From Exaiptasia diaphana (taxonomy: Eukaryota; Cnidaria; Anthozoa; Actiniaria; Aiptasiidae): a stretch of DNA of 64,000 nucleotides. Shown here in pieces: positions 35,662 through 46,071 of the stretch. The notes beneath the pieces were generated by a model. That model was given only the letters and a program-made list of their open reading frames with translations. It searched no databases and was not told the DNA's origin. The stretch covers positions 726,777-790,776 of the forward strand of contig NW_018384102.1 in assembly GCF_001417965.1 (NCBI RefSeq). Reading direction: 5' to 3'. Position 1 is the first letter of the stretch, and the number at the start of each line of letters is the position of its first letter. The translations under genes were made by a program, and so were the position numbers.

Positions 35662-37152
35662 ATGATTTTGGAGCTAATTTGCTTTGGAATTTTCGTTTTT
35701 TTATTGATCGATCACTTGTTTTTAAAGGACAATACTAAACTTCCACCAGGTCCACGTCCATGGCCAATTATAGGAAACCCAAGCTTGCTTTTCTGTACAA
35801 ATATGTATTTACATTTGACAGAGTTGGGCAAGACGTACGGTAATGTGATGACTGTATACATGGGTCGCAAGCCAATGGTTGTTTTAAGTGGACCTGTCAT
35901 CAAAGAAGCCCTTGCACACCAATCCATTGAATTCGCAAGTCGACCACCAAGAGCAGAAACGTTTAGATTTGATGAATCACAAGCACCTTCGTTGTTTTTC
36001 ATGGAATACGGACCAGCATGGAGACTGTTTCGTAAACTAGGCCATCAAAGCATCAAGGTCTATGGGCAAGAACGTCTACAGGAGGTCATGGACGTAGAAA
36101 TGGACGACCTTTGCAAACGCCTTGAGAGATTCGAAGGGAAGCCTTGCGATGTCAATAAAGAATTTGCCATGTCAGTGATGAATGTCATATGCAATCAACT
36201 CTTTGGTAGTAGGTATGATATCGAGGATCCAGAGTTTCTTGAGATTTATAGAGTGCATGACCTCATCATTCATAGCCCTGTGAGACGCTCTATTCTAGAG
36301 TTCATTCCATTTTTAAAGGAGTTTGTACCAGGATCCAAACTTCCCGAGAAAGAGCTTCGTGATGCAGGCGACTGGAGAGATAACTTGATGAGTCGTAAAT
36401 ATAGGGAGCATCTTGAAACTTTTGACGAGGATAATATCCGTGACTATACCGACGCTCTTCTGAAGGCAAAACTGGATGCTGAACGAGAAGACTTATCATC
36501 CAAAGAANACTTGACTGAACCAGCTATAATACGAGCTGGCTTGGCTACGGTGTTTCTGGCGGGGTCAGAAACAACAGCCTCTACGTTAGGTTGGGCCGTG
36601 AGGTACCTACTGCACAACCCCGATGTCCAAGACAGTCTACATCAAGAACTTGATCAGGTTTTTGGTCCAGATGAAATTCCTAAATTAGACAGCAAGAATT
36701 CGTTACCACTACTGGAAGCTTTCATGACCGAAACGCTGAGAATGTCCTCTATTCTTCCATTGAGCGTACTACGCCGTACGACAGCTGATACCACATTAAA
36801 CGGATATAAAATCCCTAAGGGAACAATTATTGTACCCAACCTATGGTCTTTGCATCACGATCCCACAATCTGGGTCAATCCATTCAAATTCCACTTGGAA
36901 AGGTACCTTAATGATGAAGGAAAGTTTGTGAACCCTCCGACTGGAACATTCTATCCATTTAGCGCCGGCCGCCGTGTTTGTATGGGAGAAGTATTTGCGA
37001 GGTCTGAGTTGTTTCTTTTCCTTGCTGGAATTCTCAAAAAGTTCAGGTTTGAAAATCCCCCGAATGCCGAGCTTCCGTCTCTTGATGGAGGAGAGGGCCT
37101 GGTGATGAGTTCCAAGCCTTTTCAAGTTTGTGTCATAAAAAGAGAGGAGTGA
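35662..37152 (+). CDS. Cytochrome P450, microsomal CYP2-clan type, intronless
   Basis: A haem monooxygenase of the ER membrane. From the chosen ATG it has 496 residues, the usual family length: a hydrophobic anchor (LELICFGIFVFLLIDHLF), then the PPGPRPWPIIGN hinge, the I-helix AGSETTAST, ExxR in ETLR, FHLERYLNDEGKF in place of PERF, and the haem loop FSAGRRVCMGE with cysteine ligand at about residue 440. In-frame upstream ATGs at 35494 and 35590 would add a second hydrophobic segment (LLVLSVLFLYLSTF) and are less likely. The whole coding region is one exon, unlike most animal CYP2-clan genes, suggesting retrocopy origin or ancestral intron loss. One N (36508) leaves a residue undefined. Substrate unknown; resemblance is to the CYP1/2/17 group. 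A foldback transposon lies just upstream. Confidence 0.9.
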   Translation: MILELICFGIFVFLLIDHLFLKDNTKLPPGPRPWPIIGNPSLLFCTNMYLHLTELGKTYGNVMTVYMGRKPMVVLSGPVIKEALAHQSIEFASRPPRAETFRFDESQAPSLFFMEYGPAWRLFRKLGHQSIKVYGQERLQEVMDVEMDDLCKRLERFEGKPCDVNKEFAMSVMNVICNQLFGSRYDIEDPEFLEIYRVHDLIIHSPVRRSILEFIPFLKEFVPGSKLPEKELRDAGDWRDNLMSRKYREHLETFDEDNIRDYTDALLKAKLDAEREDLSSKEXLTEPAIIRAGLATVFLAGSETTASTLGWAVRYLLHNPDVQDSLHQELDQVFGPDEIPKLDSKNSLPLLEAFMTETLRMSSILPLSVLRRTTADTTLNGYKIPKGTIIVPNLWSLHHDPTIWVNPFKFHLERYLNDEGKFVNPPTGTFYPFSAGRRVCMGEVFARSELFLFLAGILKKFRFENPPNAELPSLDGGEGLVMSSKPFQVCVIKREE

Positions 37153-40100
37153 GATTAGTAGCTGCCTGGTAGCATGTAACAATGTAAGAACTGATATAAG
37201 TGTAAGCATACAACTCTGGATGAGTTGCTTGTGACTGTGGGATTTACTCAGTTACTGTAACAGAGCCGGAACTTTGATCAAAATGTAGGTTTTATTGGTG
37301 AAACACCAAAAGCTTCAATTTTCTTGGCAACTTTCAACTCTAAGCGCTATACAATGTTAATCTACCTTTTATAGTACATATGTTATTACAATGCATACAT
37401 GACAATCTTGACAGGTTATATTGAAATATGTGGTTTCTTCTGTATGTACCGGAGTACAGATGACGTAATTCAATAGAAACAGAAGGTTAAAACAAAGAAG
37501 CAGAATCTAAACAATACCCCGAAATACAATGAAACCTAACCAGAATACAATAGATTCCGGTACTCACAGAAAGGCCCACATATGTTTGGTTTAGGCATGC
37601 ATTTTGACGGACTTATACTAATAGCTTGTTTAAGTGAGACAGAGTCCAAAAATAATAAAAGTAATAATAATAAACTTTATTAATCACATCCTTAAGAAAG
37701 GTTTTTCAGAGATTATTTACAAATAAAGAAGAAAAATATACATATAAATATATTAAAGATAGATTAAAATTGTATATACATTGTACAATTATTTACAACA
37801 GGGACTCTTGGAAATCTTTTAAAAGATTGGNTTTGAGGTGTTGTTTAAAATGTTTGATGTTGGGTTCTTGTTTTAATGAAGGGCTTAGATTGTTCCAAAT
37901 TTTTGTGCCTCTCTATGTAAAAGTTCTTTGACCTGCGGCCGTTTTGAATAGTGGGATCTGAGGTATACCCTGAGGTAGATCTAGGTTGAATTCAAGAATA
38001 AAAGACAGAAGGTATAGCTTTAATAGAGAACTAACTTTCTATTTCTTTCTTTGAACGGATGTTTAAATATAAATGTGGTTACAAGGCTTTTTAAAAACTA
38101 CCGAAGGGCGTCTAGGTCATGTGTAGGCTTAATTTAGTGTAACATTGTAGTATTGTAAGTTGCATATGAAAACACCCAAAGAAGTTATATGGAAAATCCA
38201 CATAATATTTACTATCGAAAAAAAATAATGGGAAGAACTGACAAAGTGAAACCTAAGTCGAATCTCTCACCAAATTTTAAAGAATTTGCAATCACGACTT
38301 TGAAATCGAAAGAGGACGATTTTCAAGGATGTACAATAAACCTGGGGAAAGGACAGTAAAAGTAAATGATTCTATTGACCTACTAAACTATACTACGTGG
38401 AGGACGAGAAACACTTCTTTTAGTCTACTGCCCCTTATATTCAAACCTGAGGGAAAAAATTGTTCACAAAATCGGAAAAGAAACTCCAATTATGAAAACG
38501 ATTTGTTCCTGCTACTGATTAATCCCCCAAAAACATCACAAGTGGTAGTAGCATATTTTTACCATGCGATTAGAAATGAATCGTATCTTTAAAGGGGATA
38601 AAGATCAGGAGAGTCCGGTTGCAGAAAGGATGGATGAACTTATCGACCGGATCTGGTATCTTTTAGGGCGTTATCAAACGTTGATCCGATAATGTCTGAG
38701 TTGGTATCTTTCACGGTGCTTGTAGATATGAAAATGACGTACGACAAATCCTTCAAGCACAAGGTGTTTTAAAGTTCATGTCTCTCTACAATTTCATTGT
38801 ACAGATTCAAAGTTGAAAAGAATAGTGACTGTCGGATATTTTGAAAGATACCAGTTATGTATTATTTAGGGATAAAGATAAGAACTCAGGTATCGTTGGT
38901 TATTTTTATACTATAGTCCTGATTTCGACCGGCGATAAACCCTGTGTCGCGATGCATTTACCATTTACCAATCTCGTCCCCAGTGTCCCCTCTTTAGCTA
39001 TTTTCAAAATGGAGGACGATACAGCGAAGATCCTGGTAAAGGTTAAACTAAGGAGATTTGTGATTGGTTAATTGACCATATGAAAAACGAGCAGAATACT
39101 GGGAATTGAAAGGTCCTTGTCAGTAAAACATCTGTTTTCACCATGAGAAAAAGAATTTCTAAACTAGTACATTGGAGGAGTTTTAGTTTCAAATGTTGAA
39201 TATTAGCAGAGTTACGAGCATTTGGATTTTACTAAAAACGTGAAAACGAGGCTGGTAAGGCCTCAATACTGATTTTCACTCAAACCTTTGCAATTTCAAA
39301 CACCTGTAATTTCTGGTCCTCAAGTGTTAGAGCATTGAAACTTTCAGATATTATTCATCGTAATATGTTCTTTCAATGGGCAGTAATGATATATTAAACA
39401 ACTTATCAACTAAGGCGTTACAATAGCCACGCCCTTTTTCATATGGTGTATAAGAAAGTGATTTGTATGCTACTTGTCATTGCCTGTAAAAGCATAACCG
39501 TTATTTTTATTGCTGCTTACGATAAGTTCAAAATATTATTCGAATTTTTAGGTACGTTTTTATTGATATTCAATTTTGGTTCATGAAATAGAAATAGGAT
39601 CATGTTTTTATTATCCATGGTCTACAGAACGAACAGGCTTGTTAGATTACACAAAAAATCACACACAAAAAAAGCTCCGGTGTTTCTCTATTTTATTGTT
39701 CTATTTTAAAATTATTTGGTTATGAACTGTATTTCGTCATGAACTACTCATTCTAGAAGCCAGTTCTTACAAACTATACCCAGAGTACAAACATTAAATA
39801 TGTGCAACACTTTCCACTGTTTACTACAAAATAGTGTTAGCTTAAACAATAGAAAACAATAGAATTAGCATAATTTAGTGGTATTTATGTTGCACAGTTT
39901 TAGTGCTTGCACTCTATTGCATTGAACTAATTTAGTTAAACATTTAATTTAGGTCCGCATTATGAAAAAAAAAGCAACAACCTCCCCCACCCCCCCTCCA
40001 CCCATTTGTAAGGCAGCCGATGGGCCTGACTCTGTTTCGAATTCTCTTTTTTGCAGGTTTATCTTCAATCAAGCATAATTCTTTATAGTCTTCTTTGTAG

Positions 40101-40234
40101 ACAGAGTGTTTGCATTATAATAGGATCTCTGTCGAATAAAAGCATTACATGCTCCGACGTCCCTGTGTCCGATTCAAATTTTCCCATTTCGTGCTGGAGG
40201 TCTCGTTACCAGTAGAAGGGGTGTCCTGTGTAAA
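37153..40234. other. P450-FAXC intergenic region
   Basis: It holds a LINE 3' remnant (37640-38010) and otherwise nothing recognised. Short open frames at 38329-38592 and 38841-39071 lack domain features. A C-rich run (CCCCCACCCCCCCTCCACCC) is near 39984-40003. Confidence 0.45.
37640..38010 (-). pseudogene. Remnant of a non-LTR retrotransposon (reverse transcriptase C-terminus)
   Basis: On the minus strand the frame reads LFKTAAGQRTFT, a stop (TAG), then RGTKIWNNLSPSLKQ..IKHFKQHLK..NLLKDF and a terminal stop at 37793-37795. This is the typical tail of LINE reverse transcriptases. The internal stop and absence of upstream domains show a dead 5'-truncated copy. Its 3' end leads into a (TTA)n-like tract at 37650-37680, fitting target-primed insertion. 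Confidence 0.65.
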
Positions 40235-41711
40235 ATGGCGGGACGAGTATGGGCACGGACATCTCTATTTGGACCGCTTTTCCGGCCAAATACCATCCGA
40301 AAATGCACAAAGACTACAAAATATGATCCTCACGAATGTGTTATAGTTCGTCAAGCAGCTGCAGCGACAACAGTTCCTGCTCTATCACCATTCCCGTTAA
40401 AACTGGAGACATATCTAAGACTAGCTAACATTCCTTACAAAAATCGTTTTGGAGGAGCCTTTTCTTCCAAAGGAAAAATACCCTGGATTCAGTACAAGGA
40501 CGATGTAATTGCAGACTCGAATTTTTGTATCAAGTATCTGAATGAAAGGTTTTCTGTTGATTTGGATGCAGATTTAAGCAGATCCGAGAAAGGAATTGCT
40601 CGAAGTATGTTGACTATGATTGAAGAAAATACCTACTGGTAAGATTGTACACAGATAGACCACAGTTTCTGAATTTATGACGCTGAAAATAAAGATTATT
40701 CTCTGCGAAAAAGGCTTTATCTTCCTCGCGAGAGAGATAAAGCAAGGACAATAAGAAGTCTTTGTTTTCATGGGTACAAAGTTCAAATTATACTCTCTTA
40801 TTACATCGACTTGAGGTAAGAGAGAGATTTCTGTTTCTAGCATACGAATCCTTCACATGCAACAAACGCTTAATGCAACAGTCAATCACTAATCAAATTA
40901 AAGCTTTATCTGAAGGGATTGGCACTACTGATTATTGATTGATAGATGATTATTGATTAATAATCGGTAACTTTTCTCGGCGTGCTGTGTTGTATCATTG
41001 TTTTGTTCAGCTCACCCAGTTCAGTGTTTTGTCGACTACGTTTCGTTGCCATTTTGGTCAACTTCGTCAGGTCGTTTTTTCTTCTTCTCCCAGAAAACTT
41101 CTTCTTCTGACAAAGTTGACCAAAATGGCAACGAAACGTAGTCGGCAAAACACTGAACTGGGTGAGCTGAATAGCCCAAGTAGCCAAAACAATGAGATAA
41201 TTATTGATTGATAGATAATTATTGATTGATAGTTAATTATTGATTAATAGATAATTATTGATTGATTAATAGGACAATGGTTTATTATCGCTGGATAGAA
41301 AATACTGAAGAAATAGTAGACCTTCTTTTCCAAGCTGCTTCCCCTCTAAAGAAACAAATCATAGCCTATGGTGGCAAACGCAGAGTCATGAAATACCTCC
41401 ATGGTCATGGCATGGGACGACACTCAAGCGAAGAAATCTACCATATTGCATCATGTGACCTTGAGTCAATATCTGGATTGCTTTCGAATAAGCCATTCCT
41501 GATGGGTGAGAAGCCAACTGTTGTTGATACGGCTGCCTTTGGTTTTCTTGCAAACATTGTCTGGCACGATGTGAAGTCCCCACAACACTCTATGATTACA
41601 AGGAACTTTAAGAATCTAGAGGAGTATTGCATTCGCATAAAGGAACTTGTGTGGCCAGATTGGGATGAGGAGATAGAAAAGAGGAAAGCAATAGCTCTAA
41701 GGAAGAAGTAA
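40235..41711 (+). CDS. FAXC: Failed axon connections (FAXC) homologue, GST-fold protein
   Basis: Two exons, 40235-40638 and 41273-41711 (TAA), joined within a Trp codon (TG/G), encode 280 residues. An Arg-rich N-terminus (residues 1-45) precedes a thioredoxin-like N-terminal GST domain (ALSPFPLKLETYLRLANIPY, FGGAFSSKGKIPWIQY) and an all-helical C-terminal GST domain (TMVYYRWIEN, HGHGMGRHSSEEIY, FLMGEKPTVVDTAAFG, VWPDWDEEIEKRKA). These match human FAXC and Drosophila fax blocks. Fax acts with Abl in axon development in flies; glutathione transferase activity is not established for the family. This protein lacks the N-terminal membrane segment and long C-terminal tail of the vertebrate protein. 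A 200-bp foldback and TTATTGATTGAT repeats occupy the intron. The first ATG in good context (AAAATGG) was chosen. Confidence 0.85.
40995..41196. mobile_element. Foldback element in the FAXC intron
   Basis: Arms of about 65-75 bp (CAGCTCACCCAGTTCAGTG left, CACTGAACTGGGTGAGCTG right; then CTACGTTTCGTTGCCATTTT and its complement) surround a short loop rich in CTTCTTC. Outer CATTGTTTTG motifs also face each other, with 14 extra bases on the right. No clear target duplication. Confidence 0.75.
41205..41272. repeat. TAATTATTGATTGATAGA short tandem repeat before FAXC exon 2
   Basis: About four imperfect 18-bp units run up to the exon 2 acceptor, with similar GATTATTGATT units at 40928-40965. The repeat supplies the AG of the splice acceptor (TTAATAG) and displaces a normal pyrimidine tract. 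Confidence 0.6.
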
Positions 41712-42734
41712 CTCACATAATCTTTGTAAGTGCATTTTATAATCACATAAAAACAAATGCTAATGTTTTGCTAGTTTTTCAAACTCAGAACATGTTAATA
41801 TTAAATAAAATGTTACATAATATTCTTTCAAACATTTTAGAGCATTCAGACTTTTTGAAATATTATTTAATTAGATAATAATATAATAATTTATTACCAT
41901 AATTTGTTTTAACCGAGGCAAGATAAATCTTATTGAGTTAAAAAAGGTCATTAGAACCTACTGGAATGCAGACTTAGATTTATCATACACTGAAAACAGC
42001 CCATATTGAGCTGACTTCACCCAATCTCATCCATGTGAACCTTACACTATACTGTAAATCCATACATACAGCATGGAGTAATAACAGAGTAGATTTTTTT
42101 GATGTATTTTAATAATTTTCAAAAGTTAAAAAAGATTGCTCTAGTAAAAGAGGCACTTATGGTGGTGTAATCAAGTGTACGTAATGAGAAGCTCAGCAAA
42201 ACTGTAATAGGTTTTATATCACTCTAGTAATGCATGTAAATATTATATTATCCAAATTCAATTGACTTGGTAGCTGATTAGGTCTATTGGGCACATCTCA
42301 GTATTAGTCTTTTCTTTTTTGGAGTATAATTTCCAAGTTGAACTTTTATATATAAAGTTAATTAACTTTAATTTTTAATTTGCATTTTAATGCAATGCCT
42401 AAATCCTCTTTGTCAATCCGTTAACAAGACATTTAGTAAATCAGTTTGCACTCACTTTTCTGTTAATTTGACTCTCTGTGTCGTACAAACACAGTTCGCT
42501 ATGCTAAGAAGTGCTTAAATTATGTAAACCCTAAATTTCAAGTCAGGTTTTGTTAATATTTGCTTTTGTCTCCTCAGAGGTCAGGAAGGACGGAAGAAAC
42601 AAAAATGAAGAGAAGAAAAAGAGAAGATCAACATAAAAGGCAAAGAAATCTAATTATAATCAAGACAGTCGTAAAACAATTACTCTTTCAAAGCACAACA
42701 CTAACTTATATCAATGATTATGGGTTATCTTTTT
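41712..42734. other. FAXC 3' flank; no gene seen
   Basis: AT-rich. Several AATAAA-type sites lie within 100 bp of the FAXC stop (for example near 41802-41808) and could serve as its polyadenylation signal. No other feature recognised. Confidence 0.4.
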
Positions 42735-43235
42735 TGGGGAAAAATATAGGTATCCCAGAATCCTCTCTCTTTGCTCTGATAGCGTCATCTGTTCATCCTT
42801 GATGACAGTATGGTTATTCTGTAAGGAATCGATAGCCTTACGATAGAAACTGACTGATCCATTTTTTCTTCGTTGGAATACAGTCCCACCCCCACTGTTG
42901 TGATGTCACAGTAAACTTGAAAGGTATCTTGGCTATCAGGCTGTACTGTGTGCACACCATCACGTCTCATAGGCGGTTGAAGGTTGGAATACAGTCCCAC
43001 CCCCACTGTTGTGATGTCACAGTAAACTTGAAAGGTATCTTGGCTATCAGGCTGTACTGTGTGCACACCATCACGTCTCATAGGCGGTTGAAGGTTGGAA
43101 TACAGTCNCACCCCCACTGTTNTGATGTCACAGTAAACTTGAAAGGTATCTTGGCTATCAGGCTGTACTGTGTACACACCATCACGTCTCATAGGNCGTT
43201 GAAGGTCTCTTTTAGCACTAGCATTCAATATAAAA
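42735..43235 (-). pseudogene. Fibrinogen C-terminal domain relic with triplicated 111-bp unit
   Basis: The minus strand encodes the start of a fibrinogen-related domain: NASAKRDLQ, then RRDGVHTVQPDSQDTFQVYC DITT. After a frame change near 42890 it continues as FQRRKNGSVSFYRKAIDSLQ and a diverged tail. A 111-bp block (37 codons) is repeated three times, at 42873-42983, 42984-43094 and 43095-43205, almost identically and in frame. The canonical CDMTTDGGGW core is damaged in every copy, so the deletion predates the amplification. No signal peptide or flanking exons were found. Intact relatives are secreted lectin-like (ficolin or tachylectin type) proteins. Confidence 0.7.
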
Positions 43236-43712
43236 TGAAGTCTCAAGGGCATTCAATACCCTTTGAACATGTGATCTTTGGTTTAAGAGGCAAATGGTAA
43301 ACCATTCTTTGTGCATGTCATTTTTAAATCCTTTTGTAGACTGGCCCAATGGTTAAGTTCATTTGATGGCAAAAGTTGACGTCATTGGCTCTTTATTTAC
43401 TTTAGCGTTTTACATCGATAGGTCTCTGACGGGGATTTATTCAGTTTCCTTTTCTTGTCAGCAGTGATTCTCTTAAGCATTTTCCTTACTTCACACTTCA
43501 ACAGGTCGTGGATACCCACTACGAAAACAATACAAGATGATCTTCTGACTTTTTTTTTGTGTGTCCATTCTCGGCCTTTGTTCCGAGTATGAACTGCAGT
43601 TTTGTTTTCTCCCTGATGGTCATGACAAAGTGTTCTTTTATCTCAGGGTGTCATTTTTCTCCTGGTGGACCTCGAGGTCCCACAAAGCTTGAATTATTTT
43701 CTTAAAACGTAT

Positions 43713-44760
43713 AGGTTGACAAAATGTCATCTTTGCATCTTTTTTAAAAATAGTTTAATAAAAACTCAGGGAGTAGGCTGAGAAATATCATTTAGGTTGA
43801 CAAAATGTCATCTTTGCATCTTTTTTAAAAATAGTTTAATAAAAACTCAGGGAGTAGGCTGAGAAATATCATTTAGGTTGACAAAATGTCATCTTTGCAT
43901 CTTTTTTAAAAATAGTTTAATAAAAACTCAGGGAGTAGCCTGAGAAATATCGCTTAGGTTGACAAAATGCATCTTTTTTAAAAATGGTTATAAAAAAACT
44001 CAGGGAGTAGCCTGAGAAATATCGCTTAGGTTGACAAAATGCATCTTTTTTAAAAATGGTTATAAAAAAACTCAGGGAGTAGCCTGAGAAATATCGCTTA
44101 GGTTGACAAAATGCATCTTTTTTAAAAATGGTTATAAAAAAACTCAGGGAGTAGCCTGAGAAATATCGCTTAGGTTGACAAAATGTCATCTTTGCATCTT
44201 TCTTTAAAAATAGTTAAATAAAAACTCAGGGTGTAGCCTGAGAAATATCATTTAGGTTGACAAAATGTCATCTTTGCATCTTTTTTAAAAATAGTTTAAT
44301 AAAAACTCAGGGAGTAGGCTGAGAAATATCATTTAGGTTGACAAAATGTCATCTTTGCATCTTTTTTAAAAATAGTTTAATAAAAACTCAGGGAGTAGTC
44401 TGAGAATTATCGTTTAGGTTGACAAAATGCATCTTTTTAAAAACTAGTTTAATAAAAACTCAGGGAGTAGCCTGAGGAATAATGTCATCTTTGCATCTTT
44501 TTTAAAAATAGTCAAATAAAAACTCAGGGAGTATCCTGAGAAATATCGCTTATGTTGTCAAAATATCAACTTTTTCAAAAATAGTTAAATAAAAACTCAG
44601 TGAGTAGGCTGAGAAATATCGCTTAGGTTGACAAAATGTCATCTTTGCATCTTTTTTAAAAATAGTCAAATAAAAATTCAGGGAGTAGCCTGAGAAATAT
44701 CACTTAAGTTGACAGAATGTCATCTTTGCATCTTTTTTTAAAGTTATTGATGAAAATTCA
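43713..44760. repeat. Minisatellite of 72- and 81-bp units, about 13 copies
   Basis: Units begin AGGTTGACAAAATG and end ..TGAGAAATATCRYTT. Start points 43713, 43794, 43875, 43956, 44028, 44100, 44172, 44254 and 44335 show spacings of 81, 81, 81, 72, 72, 72, 82, 81. The 72-bp form lacks TCATCTTTG. Units decay toward 44760. The minus-strand frame of the 72-bp block is open (FCQPKRYFSGYSLSF repeated) because 72 is divisible by 3; I do not consider it coding. Confidence 0.85.
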
Positions 44761-44784
44761 AGGGTTAGACTGAGGTCACAAAAT

Positions 44785-45165
44785 GTCGGCTGTTCATGTT
44801 TTAATAGTTCTTAATGATATTAGTTAATAAATTAAGTGAACATGATTTTGTTACGAAAGGTTTTCTTAAATGCAAATTACTATCACAATTAACAATTTAA
44901 TATACTACACTGATCTATATGCTAGATTATTTTCTTCATAAAATGTATAATACGTATTTTTTTCTATTCTGGTGCAAAGGCCTAATAAAAGTGTCTGCTG
45001 TTCATCTTTTCAAAATAGTAAAAGTAATATTAGTTAATAATTTAAGTGAGCATGATTTTGTTACGAAAAGTTTTCGTAAATGCAACTTTATTATTTTCTT
45101 TCATAAAATGTATATTACGTATTTATTCTCTTCTGGCGCAAAAGTCTAATAAAAATGTCTGTCTG
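44785..45165. repeat. Two direct repeats of about 180-200 bp
   Basis: Segments starting near 44790 and 45000 share GTTCATSTTTT, GAGCATGATTTTGTTACGAA, TTTCATAAAATGTATATTACG and CAAAAGTCTAATAAAAATGTC motifs, with indels. It lies directly beside the minisatellite. Confidence 0.6.
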
Positions 45166-45214
45166 TCTGTGTGCTCCCATTCATCTTGTAGCAACTAATC
45201 TATGATGTTCATTT

Positions 45215-45438
45215 CAGGCGCGTAGCGTGGACTTTTTGGCTAGTACGCACATGTCAGGGACCGCGACACATAGTTTAGGGCGGGAGTATGGATGCGATTT
45301 CCAGCGTTTTGAGAGACATCGAGGGCATATAAAAGGGATTAATTTTATGTGAATTTTCAGTAATTTTTGTGAATTTTTTTATATTTCCTTTCCACTAGTA
45401 CGCACGTACGTACATGCGTAAGGGACGCTACGCGCCTG
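45215..45438. mobile_element. MITE with CAGGCGCGTAGCG ends, copy 2 (224 bp)
   Basis: Ends read CAGGCGCGTAGCGTGGAC and GGACGCTACGCGCCTG. It is flanked by perfect 5-bp duplications CATTT at 45210-45214 and 45439-45443. It is an internally deleted version of 6038-6652. Confidence 0.85.
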
Positions 45439-45737
45439 CATTTGAGTCAAACCAGTACGTTTAGTTGGTTGTTAGTGGATTACCTCAGAGTTATTTTCTG
45501 CATGGTTCAATGTAGTATCCTCTTTGGACCGAGATTCAATTAGCCTGGGGATAGGGGAAGGGGAGGCGGCGGGGGAAACGGAAGGTGAGGGGGTAGTAGA
45601 AAAGGGGTGAAATGCGCGCGTTCTTGTTTCATCGGTCTCCTCACCTATCGCCGGTCCCTAGAGCCGCTAGCTGCTTGATGGATGATTTTGGAGTTAAGGG
45701 GGAAAAAGTAACTGATTCCAGAGGTTTCCTAACCTTT

Positions 45738-46071
45738 TTAAAGGGCTACTTGGACGAAAATTGCGAAACATTAGAAAAGGCTTGGAAATCAAATAGACCT
45801 ATCCATATGGGTGTAATAATCATGAAGCAACAGATTTCAAGAAAATATTCATGCAAATCCTTAATAATTTGGGCAAAAAATGTTGGAGTAGATGACGTCA
45901 TCTACTCAATCCTTTTGTTCTTCCATCTTTTGAAACAAAATTTCTCTGATGTGGGATAATGCCAAGACAAATTTTTTCCCNNNANTNNTTTTNANTAGAT
46001 ATAAATGANTCATATATTTGTATTGCTTGAAGTTTTGAAATAAGGCCATTTTCATGCAAGTAGCACTTTAA
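45738..46071. mobile_element. TTAA MITE, family A, copy 2
   Basis: TTAA-bounded, with the same ends and about 95% similar by eye to 11082-11414. It keeps the same open frame with several amino acid changes and no indel up to the N-rich patch at 45981-45994. Confidence 0.8.

Noticed and set aside
43713-44760. Regular repeats resembling a CRISPR array, with a long open minus-strand frame
   Set aside because: Units are contiguous 72/81-bp tandem copies without unique spacers, in a eukaryotic genome; the open frame follows from unit length divisible by 3.
45612-45959. 115-codon open frame starting MRAFLFHRSPH
   Set aside because: It mostly spans a TTAA MITE plus GC-rich flank; the shared part recurs at 11082-11414 as a repeat.
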